Origin: Alteromonas sp. LOR
GTDB lineage: Bacteria; Pseudomonadota; Gammaproteobacteria; Enterobacterales; Alteromonadaceae
Direction: 5' to 3'
Length of the DNA stretch: 64,000 nt
Assembly (NCBI RefSeq): GCF_000753865.1
Contig: NZ_JQFW01000042.1
Location: 1 to 64,000 of the forward strand
Shown: in pieces, positions 54,396 through 62,886 of the stretch
Layout: each line of letters begins with the position of its first letter
Position numbering within the stretch: position 1 is the first letter of the stretch
Translations under genes and position numbers: made by a program
The notes under the pieces: model-generated
Seen by the model: only the letters and a program-made list of their open reading frames with translations
The model's database searches: none
Told to the model about the DNA's origin: nothing

Positions 54396-55421
54396 TCATG
54401 CTGGCAATAATTCCGCTGCTGATAGATGTGGTGAGCCTGTAGCGCTCTGCTCAGCATGCTTTACCAAACCTGTAATATGGCTATTAACAGGTGTCTTTAT
54501 ATTTAAGTGTTTTCCTAAACGTACAATTTCCCCGTTTAGAAAATCGATTTCAGTTGGCCTGTTGAGTTCTAGGTCTTCATACATCGAAGAGCGTGCATGA
54601 GGATCTATTTTTAGCGTAGAGGCAGCAACCAACTTAAAGAGGCCGTTTGGGAGTGACAAAATATAGGGCATAAGAGATGGTATAACCTTACCCAATCGCG
54701 CTGGCGTAATCCCTTTAGCTTTAAGCACAGCCAACGCTTCTTTTTGTACTTCTGCGACTACTTTTCGATAATCTCTATTACCTAGCTGTTGCTGAAGTGG
54801 AATACCAGAAAGTGCGTTAACCGCATTATTAAGGTTAATAATTAACTTACCATACTGGACGCTAGTCAAATCACCATAAACATCAACGGGCAGTGTTGCA
54901 TTGTGAAGCTGCGTGAGGAGTGCCTGGCAAACATCATCTTTATTTTCTATTGCTAAGCTGCCTTGAGTGCCACAGTGAAAATGCCCTTCACCTTGATAAA
55001 AAATATTAAAAGGCACCATCCCTTTCAGTACCGTTTGGTGCAGTGATGCTTGAAGCAACTCGCCATTGCCAACGCCGTTTTGAAAACTCACCACTACCGC
55101 AGTTGGGGAGGCATATCGCGTTATCAATGCCGCTGCACTCTCTGTGTCTAAGCTTTTAACGCACAGCAATATGAAGTCGGCTGCAGCAAGTACATCGTTA
55201 TCTGTAGTGAAATGAATATCACTGGCACTCACCGTGCTATTTCGATGTTCCCAATCGGTTAATCGCAACCCGTGCTGCGCAATATCGTGTTGTAAGCGGG
55301 CTCTTCCCACCAGACTTACATTGGCCCCAGCAGCAATTAGACACCCGCCAATGTAGCACCCCACGCTGCCTGCGCCGAGTATGACTATTTTTGTTGATTT
55401 ATTATTTGTCATTAGTTTCAA
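54396..55421 (-). CDS. panE: 2-dehydropantoate 2-reductase (PanE/ApbA family)
   Basis: A 341-aa NADPH-dependent reductase. ApbA/PanE enzymes make pantoate for pantothenate and CoA synthesis. The N-terminus has the dinucleotide motif VILGAGSVGCYIGG, then DFILLCVKSLDTESAAALI and VVVSFQNGVGN. KLIINLNNAVNALSGIPL carries the catalytic Lys and Asn, and the C-terminal domain is present (RPTEIDFLNGEIVRLGKHLNIKTPVN). Distant family members act on other 2-oxoacids, so the symbol is given with reservation. An alternative start is Met4. It is convergent with the CBS gene. Confidence 0.88.
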   Translation of the reverse strand: MKLMTNNKSTKIVILGAGSVGCYIGGCLIAAGANVSLVGRARLQHDIAQHGLRLTDWEHRNSTVSASDIHFTTDNDVLAAADFILLCVKSLDTESAAALITRYASPTAVVVSFQNGVGNGELLQASLHQTVLKGMVPFNIFYQGEGHFHCGTQGSLAIENKDDVCQALLTQLHNATLPVDVYGDLTSVQYGKLIINLNNAVNALSGIPLQQQLGNRDYRKVVAEVQKEALAVLKAKGITPARLGKVIPSLMPYILSLPNGLFKLVAASTLKIDPHARSSMYEDLELNRPTEIDFLNGEIVRLGKHLNIKTPVNSHITGLVKHAEQSATGSPHLSAAELLPA

Positions 55422-55661
55422 ATCCAGTAGAGCATTAATTGGTTGGCGCTACGTAATCGGCACTTTTTGCTAGCCTGCTACGGCCTACTAATGCGACGAG
55501 CTACTAACTAATCATCTAAAACATCTTTTTTATCGGCCTAACCATGGATGCAGTCGCATAGCCCACCCTATTGTTCTGCAATATAAATCAGCAGTATGCC
55601 AACACATTAGATAGTTAGGTTGCTCTTAATCCATCAAAAAGTAAACACGCCAGGTGCCTGT

Positions 55662-55949
55662 TTATGTGTTTACTCTCCTTTGCAACCGACGAATGAATGA
55701 GCGCATTTTTTTGAGCGTAAAGTAAAAGAAAGCGAAACAAACAAAGTCGAAAAAAATGTACTTATACTTTGAAAGAGCAGAGGCATTTAACGCTAAATCG
55801 GCCTCACCAATAAAAGACATAGGGTTAATAGAAAACGAGAGGTTTAAATAACTAAGAACACTGTATTGAAGAAGTTTACTGCATAGTGTTACACCAAGGA
55901 GAAGAATGACTCCATCGAAAACTTTGTGAGCGAAAGATATGTTTTTCAT
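55662..55949 (-). CDS. Hypothetical membrane protein
   Basis: A 95-aa product, not recognised. Two hydrophobic stretches (VFDGVILLLGVTLCSKLLQYSVL and YIFFDFVCFAFFYFTL) are separated by a polar loop (SINPMSFIGEADLALNASALSKYK), and the C-terminus is strongly basic (KKMRSFIRRLQRRVNT). This is consistent with a small inner-membrane protein with its C-terminus in the cytoplasm. No strong ribosome binding site was seen. It lies alone between panE and selO. Confidence 0.62.
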   Translation of the reverse strand: MKNISFAHKVFDGVILLLGVTLCSKLLQYSVLSYLNLSFSINPMSFIGEADLALNASALSKYKYIFFDFVCFAFFYFTLKKMRSFIRRLQRRVNT

Positions 55950-56263
55950 AGCGCAGACCTAAAATGTATAAAACTCTGCCAGTAATAGCGACAAGTGAAA
56001 CACGTTATTGTGATGCGTATGAGCTTAGTGCAAATGGCTGTTGATAAACTACTGTACCCCAGCCCTAAATTCGCACCGTTAGAGAGTATCGCTAATTATT
56101 ACCGTTAAATGATGCTTTTATCGCAGAAGATATTTACCCGTTGCACTTTCAGATATCTACTCACGTATAGAGTACCGCGAGCTGAGTTTTGCACTACCGA
56201 TGTGTCTTTCAATACATTTGTAGTAGCATGTCGTTCAAATCAAACGTTTTTAAAGAGGCGCCA
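55950..56263. other. Intergenic region upstream of selO
   Basis: 314 bp with no gene, repeat or clear terminator recognised. The last part (56189-56263) is an in-frame extension of selO that lacks a ribosome binding site and is treated as leader. Confidence 0.5.
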
Positions 56264-58003
56264 ATGTTAGATGATCAACAAGATAAAACTCAGCAACCTA
56301 TTCAAACAGTGAGCGACCTTGCAAAACACCTTGATTACTCGTTTCTCAACAGCCTTGTTATGGATCCCGATGCCAGAGTCGATGGCAGTGAGCATAACCC
56401 AAGACAAGTATTCTCAGGCCATTATGTACCGGTAACGCCTACCCCAATAGCTAACCCGAAGTATGTCGCTCATAGCCACACCTTCTTTAAGGAATTGGGG
56501 TTTGATAATAGCCTGGCTCACACGCCTGAATTTATGCGCTTATTTTCTGGTGATATGTCTTCCCTCCCTGCTGAGATAAAGCCACATGGATGGGCTACCG
56601 GCTATGCACTGTCAATCTACGGCACTGAATATATTCAGCAATGTCCATTTTCAACGGGCAATGGGTATGGAGATGGGCGAGCCCTTTCTATATTGGAGAC
56701 CGTGACTAACAAAAAGCGCTATGAAATGCAGTTAAAGGGCGCAGGAAGAACACCATATTGCCGAGGTGCCGACGGCAGGGCTGTGTTGCGCTCTAGCGTG
56801 AGAGAGTTTTTAGTACAAGAGCATATGCACGCACTAGGCGTTCCTACGTCTCGTTCCCTCAGCTTATTTATGTCTCAGTCGGAAACGGTGGACAGACCTT
56901 GGTATTTGGAGGGGTCGCACTCCCAAGACCCCGAAGTGATGGTGCCAAATCTCGTGGCCATATCAACCCGCGTTGCCCCCTCATTTATAAGAGTTGGTCA
57001 ATTAGAGCTTTTCGGAAGAAGGGCGAGAAGCAATCAACACCCTTCGGCTTTGCAGGAGCTTAAACTGCTGGTTGAGCACTTAATTGAGCGTGAGTATAAG
57101 AGTGATATTAATACGAACCAGCCATTTGAAGCTCAGCTAGTCGCCCTTGCTACTGCGTTTCAAGACAGACTCACGTCGCTTGTGGCGCACTGGGTTCGAG
57201 TAGGCTATTGCCAAGGTAATTTCAACAGCGACAATTGCGCGGCGGGAGGTTATACACTGGACTACGGACCGTTTGGGTTTTGTGAACTGTTCGACCCAGC
57301 TTACCAACCATGGACGGGTGGAGGTCGACACTTCTCATTCCTCAATCAGCCCGTAGCAGCAGAAAAGAACTTCGGCATGTTTTGTCGTGCAATTGAGCCA
57401 TTGCTTACCGACACGCCACAGGAACTAGAGGCACTGCGCAATATAAACGAAAATTTCGCCTCGGTTATGCAGCAAAAAATGAACACCATGTGGGCAGCAA
57501 AACTGGGGCTTGCTACTTATGATAATGAACTACTGCTTCAACTTTTACACTTAATGATGCGCACGGGGGCAGACTATAACCACTTTTTTAGAGAGCTATC
57601 TCACCTTCCTAGTGATGTTGAAGCGCTGACGACGAGTTTTTACGCACCACTAAAAGAGGATATGGTTGCTCAGTGGAATGAGTGGATTCAAAATTGGCGA
57701 GCCCAGCTAGAAAAGTCAGGTGAAAAGTCGTCTGAAGAGACAGGTAAAGAGTCAAATAATGTTGACGAATGCGCGAGAACAATGAAGCTTACCAACCCAA
57801 AATTTACGTGGCGTGAATGGTTCGTTGTGCCAGCGTATAAAGAGGCAGAAGGGGGTAACTTCGACCGCATTCACGCTTTGCAAAACATGCTCACTAAGCC
57901 ATACGAAGAACAGTCAGAACATGCGCAACACCAGTATTACCGGTTGCGCCCCAGAGAGTTTTTTGGCGCTGGCGGCATTTCTCATTATAGCTGTTCTTCT
58001 TAG
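56264..58003 (+). CDS. selO: Protein adenylyltransferase SelO (YdiU/UPF0061)
   Basis: A pseudokinase-fold enzyme that transfers AMP to Ser/Thr/Tyr of target proteins, linked to redox stress. About 579 aa from the preferred ATG. Family motifs are strong: FSTGNGYGDGRAL, QLKGAGRTPYCRGADGRAVLRSSVREFL, NSDNCAAGGYTLDYGPFGF and the C-terminal CSS, where eukaryotic SelO has selenocysteine. AAAGAGG lies 7 nt before this ATG, while the upstream candidates (TTG 56189, ATG 56228) have no ribosome binding site. A Glu/Ser-rich segment (EKSGEKSSEETGKESNN) near residue 490 looks like a flexible insertion. An inverted repeat spans the stop codon. Confidence 0.96.
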   Translation: MLDDQQDKTQQPIQTVSDLAKHLDYSFLNSLVMDPDARVDGSEHNPRQVFSGHYVPVTPTPIANPKYVAHSHTFFKELGFDNSLAHTPEFMRLFSGDMSSLPAEIKPHGWATGYALSIYGTEYIQQCPFSTGNGYGDGRALSILETVTNKKRYEMQLKGAGRTPYCRGADGRAVLRSSVREFLVQEHMHALGVPTSRSLSLFMSQSETVDRPWYLEGSHSQDPEVMVPNLVAISTRVAPSFIRVGQLELFGRRARSNQHPSALQELKLLVEHLIEREYKSDINTNQPFEAQLVALATAFQDRLTSLVAHWVRVGYCQGNFNSDNCAAGGYTLDYGPFGFCELFDPAYQPWTGGGRHFSFLNQPVAAEKNFGMFCRAIEPLLTDTPQELEALRNINENFASVMQQKMNTMWAAKLGLATYDNELLLQLLHLMMRTGADYNHFFRELSHLPSDVEALTTSFYAPLKEDMVAQWNEWIQNWRAQLEKSGEKSSEETGKESNNVDECARTMKLTNPKFTWREWFVVPAYKEAEGGNFDRIHALQNMLTKPYEEQSEHAQHQYYRLRPREFFGAGGISHYSCSS

Positions 58004-58427
58004 AAGAATAGCTGTTTGGGTAAAACAGACCTAAAGCACTTCAATCACTTAGGTTAAGGCATTAGTTCCAGGTCTTATTTTGAGAGTCTGGCTCAGCAGT
58101 CTGTATAACAATGTATTTTGAATCACGGCATATACGACAGCATAGCCAACAGCATCTCCAATCTTTACCAACAGTTTTTATAGTCAAACTACATAAACAG
58201 TTGTAAAGCCCAATTTGAGGGCTTCTTCCCTGGCCTTCCTTGCAGTGCTTCCTTGCCGGATTCTTAAGCAATAAACTTTACGCATCAAGTGTATGAACTA
58301 CTATATAGGTGAGGAAAGCTCATTACTTGTCTGCACGTTGACGCCGTCGCACTGATAAATTTCACCGCTATAAACATTATCATTCTTTATTGATGACAGT
58401 GTGTAGTTTGAATAAAGGGAGAGTGTA
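58004..58427. other. Intergenic region between selO and the ETR1-like diguanylate cyclase
   Basis: 424 bp without a credible gene. Two small inverted repeats are present: AGCTGTTCTTCT/AGAAGAATAGCT across the selO stop (57989-58013) and AAGCCC/GGGCTT at 58206-58224. Neither has a proper T-tract. The 3' end carries AAGGGAGAG, the ribosome binding site of the next gene. Confidence 0.5.
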
Positions 58428-59402
58428 GTGCTTGAAATAATTTTCAACGGTAGCTTTATGCCACACGGACACTGTCTATTGTGGCGTTGGGATTTACTGT
58501 TTCTACATGTAGCAGGTGATGCGCTCACTGCAACATCTTACGCATTGATCCCTATTGCGCTAATACATATTGTTCGTAAACGAGATGATTTAAAGTTTGA
58601 CCGCCTTTTTTTACTCTTTGCTGGCTTTATCAGCTTTTGTGGCATTTCGCATTTGTTAGGGTTAGTAAATATCTGGCACGGGTATTACTTTATTGAGGGT
58701 CTGGCAAAGCTCACTACAGGAATAGTTTCAACGGTGACCGCGTTGGCACTGTGGAAGCTCACCCCTAACATTGTTGCGCTCCCCAGTGCCGCAACATTGG
58801 CACAGCGCAACGAGGAGCTATTAAATGCTCAGGAGGAACTTAAAGAGATTAACCTTACGTTAGAGGCAAAGATAGAAGAGCGCACTCGAGAGCTTCATAT
58901 TCAGGCCAATACCGATCCCTTAACCTCTATTTTCAATAGACGAGCTATATTGCAACATTTGGAGAATGAAATTAGTCAGTGTGAACGTCATCATCTACTG
59001 TGTTCGGTACTTATGCTAGACGTAGATTATTTTAAAAAAATCAACGACACCTACGGACATCAGTTTGGTGATGATGTGCTAGTGATGATAGCCGATACCA
59101 TTACACAAACATGTAGGCTGACTGATTATGTTGGCCGCTATGGCGGTGAAGAATTTCTCATTGTATTAACTCAAACGAATGGGGAACAAGCCAAAGAATT
59201 AGCCGAACGAATAAGAGAAAATGTTTCTGAATTATCAACGCTTTCGCCACTTTTGTTACAAAGTGAATGTGCCATAAGCTGCAGTATTGGTATTGCAACG
59301 CTCACAAAAGACCATAACATTCACGCTTTAATTAAACGTGCAGATGAAGCCGTGTATAACGCAAAACATGGGGGTAGAAACCGCGTGGCAACCTCAAAAT
59401 AA
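58428..59402 (+). CDS. Diguanylate cyclase with an ethylene-receptor-like (ETR1-type) membrane domain
   Basis: 324 aa, GTG start with a strong AAGGGAGAG site. Residues about 20-112 form three hydrophobic helices that match plant ETR1 by motif and spacing. Asp31, Tyr38 and Pro42 (GDALTATSYALIP) correspond to Asp25, Tyr32 and Pro36; Cys71 and His75 (FCGISHLL) correspond to the copper ligands Cys65 and His69; a Lys at 94 is near ETR1 Lys91. A coiled coil follows (NEELLNAQEELKEINLTLEAKIEERTREL in two parts), then a GGDEF domain with GGEEF (239-243) and an RLTD I-site five residues before it. It should make c-di-GMP in response to a membrane ligand, plausibly ethylene through Cu(I). This is the strongest inference from motifs, not a demonstrated activity. 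Confidence 0.9.
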   Translation: MLEIIFNGSFMPHGHCLLWRWDLLFLHVAGDALTATSYALIPIALIHIVRKRDDLKFDRLFLLFAGFISFCGISHLLGLVNIWHGYYFIEGLAKLTTGIVSTVTALALWKLTPNIVALPSAATLAQRNEELLNAQEELKEINLTLEAKIEERTRELHIQANTDPLTSIFNRRAILQHLENEISQCERHHLLCSVLMLDVDYFKKINDTYGHQFGDDVLVMIADTITQTCRLTDYVGRYGGEEFLIVLTQTNGEQAKELAERIRENVSELSTLSPLLLQSECAISCSIGIATLTKDHNIHALIKRADEAVYNAKHGGRNRVATSK

Positions 59403-59427
59403 AAAAACGCTGTCATCTCAGACAGCG
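59401..59427 (-). terminator. Intrinsic terminator of the glutaredoxin-like gene
   Basis: CGCTGTC (59408-59414) pairs with GACAGCG (59421-59427) around the loop ATCTCA. On the minus strand it is followed by TTTTTTT. It lies 16 bp past the stop of the minus-strand gene, right at the 3' end of the diguanylate cyclase gene. Confidence 0.85.
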
Positions 59428-59442
59428 TAATTAACAATTCGG

Positions 59443-59823
59443 TTATTTTGCTTCAACAAAACGCTCTTCTAAGTAACCAATAATTGCTTTAGAGTCATAC
59501 ATCCATTCAACGCCCTTTTCATTTTCGATGCGAAGGCATGGCGTTTGAATTTTTCCGCCGCCCTGTAACAACTCTTCTCTATGGGGCGAACCCTCTGATA
59601 CATTTCGCTTTTGAATAGGTACATTGTATTTATACATTGCTCTGCGCGTTTTGATACAGAAAGGACAACCAAAGAATTGGTACAACGCTAATTTCTGACT
59701 TTCTTCAGCCACCTGCACTTGCTTTTCTGGCGAACGCTTTAGTTTTGTGCCGCGGGTAATAACATCGAAAAACGCAATGATGGCACCGAGTAAGTTGCGA
59801 ATAAGGTTTATAAAGAGTTTCAT
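59443..59823 (-). CDS. Glutaredoxin/GST N-terminal domain protein
   Basis: A 126-aa thioredoxin-fold protein. After an N-terminal amphipathic segment (KLFINLIRNLLGAIIAFFDVI) that could associate with the membrane, the glutaredoxin active site is FGCPFCIKTRRAM (CPFC). It is followed by QTPCLRIENEKGVEWMYDSKAIIGYLEERF, the cis-Pro and glutathione-binding part of the fold. It may reduce disulfides or glutathione-protein mixed disulfides near the membrane. A terminator follows directly. No operon partner was found. Confidence 0.9.
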   Translation of the reverse strand: MKLFINLIRNLLGAIIAFFDVITRGTKLKRSPEKQVQVAEESQKLALYQFFGCPFCIKTRRAMYKYNVPIQKRNVSEGSPHREELLQGGGKIQTPCLRIENEKGVEWMYDSKAIIGYLEERFVEAK

Positions 59824-60102
59824 TTTACAGCTCTACTAACGAATGATGAAAAGACAGCGTGATTGTACTACTTAGTGTCACCTGTTGATAATTAAGATCA
59901 GGAAATTTATTGTTGTGCGCAATACTAGAGCTCGTATTCTTAAAAAAATTTTTAATTTTTCTATATCGATACGCCGAGTTTGATGCATAGAAGACGAAAC
60001 CCCTTACCTCAGTTATGGCCCTTTGATGAGCAAACAGCATATGCAGAGGAAAACTTGTGCTAATGTGTAGCATTAGGGCGTATTATTTATACAAAAAGAG
60101 AA

Positions 60103-60540
60103 ATGATGAAAAAGCTGTATTTATTACTTTGTTCTTTAGCACTTGTAGGCTGCTCTGTTACTCCGCCAGAGCTGGGTATAAGCGGCGAATCGCTTAAAGA
60201 CTGCCCTGCTACTCCTAACTGCATTAGCAGTATGAACAATGGCTCTGGCGATATGTCACCAATTTTATTCAACGGTTCAATGGCAAACGCAAAAGAAAAG
60301 TTGCTTAGCGTTATACATTCACTACCTCGAACCACCGTAGTTGAAGAACGAGATAATTACATAAGAGTAGAGTTCAGGTCGCAATTATTTGGCTTTGTTG
60401 ATGATGTTGAGTTTTTACTATCACAAGCACAGAGTAATAAAACGAAAATTGACTTTAGGTCGGCATCACGGCTTGGGTTGTCGGATCTAGGTGTCAATAA
60501 AGCGCGAATGGAAAAGGTTACTGCGTTGTTTGTTAAGTAA
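60103..60540 (+). CDS. DUF1499 lipoprotein
   Basis: A 145-aa protein. The signal peptide (KKLYLLLCSLALVGCS) ends in a lipobox with VGC. The mature part begins LKDCPATPNCISS, the typical DUF1499 opening, and ends with RVEFRSQLFGFVDDVEFLL and IDFRSASRLGLSDLGVNKARME. The function of the family is unknown; members are periplasmic or lipid-anchored. It stands alone, with 165 bp of non-coding sequence to the convergent GFA-family gene. Confidence 0.92.
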   Translation: MMKKLYLLLCSLALVGCSVTPPELGISGESLKDCPATPNCISSMNNGSGDMSPILFNGSMANAKEKLLSVIHSLPRTTVVEERDNYIRVEFRSQLFGFVDDVEFLLSQAQSNKTKIDFRSASRLGLSDLGVNKARMEKVTALFVK

Positions 60541-60705
60541 CCCCCTTTAATTATTGGCGTAACGCACTCTCTACAAGGAAGCTCCTCGGGCTGATAAATA
60601 CCAATATCGGATGCACTGTAAAGCAATGCGCTCTTTTCCTTGGTGTGAAGCGCTAATCGCAGGGAACGCCTTTACATGAATGATTGATTATTCCTCTCAC
60701 TTTTC

Positions 60706-61113
60706 TTATGTTTGAGGAGGAAGTTCGGCAAACTGAGGGAGTGAATCCAAAATCTTATACCAATCAGGTTTTGAAGATACATACATATGTGCCTGCGGCA
60801 ATAATTTCGGACTCTTGTTCAGCGCACCATACCGTATGTGCACCATCCCCGAGGACGACTTTACGCCATAAAGCATAGAGCCACAGTGACTACAAAAACA
60901 AGAAGTCGTTTCGTTGCTTCGATAAAATCGCTTAATGTATTCGCCCCCTTTTGTAATAGACATTTTTTCTTTTTGGATACCACCAACAACCGTGCCCGCA
61001 CCACCTGAAGACTTTCTACACATCGAACAATGGCAGTAACCTGCATATAAAAACTCCCCATGAAGGCAAAATTCAACTCTTTTGCAGAGGCAGCTCCCAG
61101 TATTTATAGTCAT
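60706..61113 (-). CDS. GFA family (glutathione-dependent formaldehyde-activating/CENP-V) protein
   Basis: A 135-aa zinc-binding protein of the GFA family. Cysteine pairs occur as GSCLCKRVEF, CHCSMCRKSSG and CFCSHCGSML, the full set of expected zinc ligands. Early members were thought to join formaldehyde and glutathione, but many have other or unknown roles. It follows the MarR regulator with a 9-bp gap on the same strand, so the two form an operon and the regulator may control it. Confidence 0.9.
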   Translation of the reverse strand: MTINTGSCLCKRVEFCLHGEFLYAGYCHCSMCRKSSGGAGTVVGGIQKEKMSITKGGEYIKRFYRSNETTSCFCSHCGSMLYGVKSSSGMVHIRYGALNKSPKLLPQAHMYVSSKPDWYKILDSLPQFAELPPQT

Positions 61114-61122
61114 TTTCTTTTC

Positions 61123-61548
61123 CTAAATCATCCGTGATAAGCTCAAGAGCTTATCTTGGTTTTCTTTGTCTAGATTCTTAAGTATTATCTGAGCTTGCGT
61201 GTCAACTATTACGCATGCGTTATTGAACAACTCTTCTCCGGCCGCAGTAATCTTTATTAGACTCATCCTTATATCCGATTCATTTATATCCTTAAACACA
61301 AGTCCCGTTTTTTCCATTGGCTTTAACAATCTAGCCAGTTTGAAGCCCGATGTTGATAGCGCTTTAGCAAGATCAATTTGCCTAAGCATTTGATTTTCTC
61401 CGTTAGTTAGGCTTAGCAAGACCATGTACTCGTTAAAACATATTCCATGGATTGCGCCTAAGCTATTATCTAAACGTTCAGTGATTGTTGCTGCATTCAA
61501 CAACAAGCTTTTTACAATCGCTCCAGAGCCTGATTTCTGAATCATCAA
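61123..61548 (-). CDS. MarR family transcriptional regulator
   Basis: A 141-aa winged-helix regulator. The DNA-binding core is present (NQMLRQIDLAKALSTSGFKLARLLKPMEKTGLVFKDINESDIRMSLIKITAAGEELF), with the wing DIRMSLIKIT. MarR proteins usually respond to phenolic or oxidant signals and repress adjacent genes. It is cotranscribed with the GFA-family gene (9 bp apart). The hydrolase pair upstream on the same strand is separated by 108 bp. Confidence 0.88.
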   Translation of the reverse strand: MMIQKSGSGAIVKSLLLNAATITERLDNSLGAIHGICFNEYMVLLSLTNGENQMLRQIDLAKALSTSGFKLARLLKPMEKTGLVFKDINESDIRMSLIKITAAGEELFNNACVIVDTQAQIILKNLDKENQDKLLSLSRMI

Positions 61549-61656
61549 TTAGTTGTCTCCATATATTCTTGTATAGACCGGCGTTAATGAAAAACACGCT
61601 TGTTGAGAAAATCCCCCCGTGTGTGCTGGTGATATAAATGATGCTTATTAGTCATA

Positions 61657-62886
61657 CTAATAGAGCATGTCGATAACATTCGACAACACATTGTCTTCAC
61701 CTTTAGCGTAGTAAGCCCAATCTTGTTCTATCTGTATATCCGGCACCACGCCAACTGTTGACGTCTCTTGTATGCGGAACATTCGTTTTGAATAAGTAAT
61801 ACGAAGATTGGAACTGGGTAAAACAAAATACCCCATATCTTGGTATCCTGTGGGGTTTGAGCCGGTCGGCATACCGACTATTTTTGCGTTTAGCAACTGT
61901 CGGAAGAGTGCGGCGTTGCTTGTAGCAGCAGAAAACGTGACAGGGCTAGTTAAAACGTATACCCCTTGAGTCCAATCTACATTGTCAATAAGGTTAAGCG
62001 CGTTGGCTAAAACTAAACCCACATAAAGGTCACCGCCCCCATTATTTCTCAAATCAATGATGATTTGTTCGCTTTGATTCTGATCCATGAACAAAAGTAA
62101 ACCTTCAACAAATAGAAGCATCTCCTCAAATTTGGGGTAGCTGTCAAACCGAATGTATGTTGCTTTCTTGTCTTTTACAGTCGTATACCACAGATAATCA
62201 AAGTCAGTGTCTTTCGGCCTTACAACCGAATTACTTGAAACATCTAACCGCTTATATTTGAGCTGCGTTGACTGAGTTGCAGACAAAGTATTTAAGGTTA
62301 ACCTTGTTGATTTACCGTCGTCAGTCAGGAAACTAAACTCAGCCTCTCGAGGCGATCGGGTAATTTTCAATTCAAAAAGTAGCTCACCTATCGGTATGTA
62401 GCTTGCGGTGCGGATAATTTCAGAATAAGGGTTTTCAACATATTGAGCCACACTAGCAATTTTTGCCTCAATATCAGATATGCTCTTTCCATCAATACTT
62501 TCTAGCGTAGCGCCAAGTATATTACTTTGAGCATTTGGTACCTTTGTTACGCGCCAGTGCTTACCTATTTTCTTAACCTTTATTGGGTATAAATTTGTCT
62601 CCCAATTCGCGATAGATACTGCCGTGTGGCCATCACCAATTTTTCGAGTGAGTCGCATAAGTCTCAATGCAATATCCCAATCAGATAATTGGTCTATAGA
62701 GCCACGGATGGTATTGAGCTCCTCTAGAAATCTAGTTCTGTCAATCTGATGGTATAAATCAATGTGATATTTCTCTAGTGATTGATGATAAAGCATCAAG
62801 TCTGATTGCCACTGTTCGGTACGTGTTTCTTGTGCGAATACGACGTTACTGAACAAAACCAACAATATAGTCAATTTATTCTTCAC
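61657..62886 (-). CDS. Secreted S41-family peptidase (tail-specific protease-like)
   Basis: A 409-aa protein with a signal peptide (KNKLTILLVLFSNVVFA, cleavage near AQE). The N-terminal part (LIGDGHT-like: LTRKIGDGHTAVSIANWE) is typical of S41 peptidases, and a divergent PDZ-like segment follows. The catalytic region has IIIDLRNNGGGDLYVGLVLANAL, then VLTSPVTFSAATSNAALF with the expected nucleophilic Ser. The Lys of the dyad is not clearly placed by eye, so activity is not certain. Its first 11 bp overlap the upstream serine hydrolase, so both are probably co-translated. Confidence 0.85.
   Translation of the reverse strand: MKNKLTILLVLFSNVVFAQETRTEQWQSDLMLYHQSLEKYHIDLYHQIDRTRFLEELNTIRGSIDQLSDWDIALRLMRLTRKIGDGHTAVSIANWETNLYPIKVKKIGKHWRVTKVPNAQSNILGATLESIDGKSISDIEAKIASVAQYVENPYSEIIRTASYIPIGELLFELKITRSPREAEFSFLTDDGKSTRLTLNTLSATQSTQLKYKRLDVSSNSVVRPKDTDFDYLWYTTVKDKKATYIRFDSYPKFEEMLLFVEGLLLFMDQNQSEQIIIDLRNNGGGDLYVGLVLANALNLIDNVDWTQGVYVLTSPVTFSAATSNAALFRQLLNAKIVGMPTGSNPTGYQDMGYFVLPSSNLRITYSKRMFRIQETSTVGVVPDIQIEQDWAYYAKGEDNVLSNVIDMLY

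Noticed and set aside
60684-60878. Open frame on the plus strand over the GFA-family gene
   Set aside because: It lies antisense to a gene with a complete zinc-ligand set and has no ribosome binding site.
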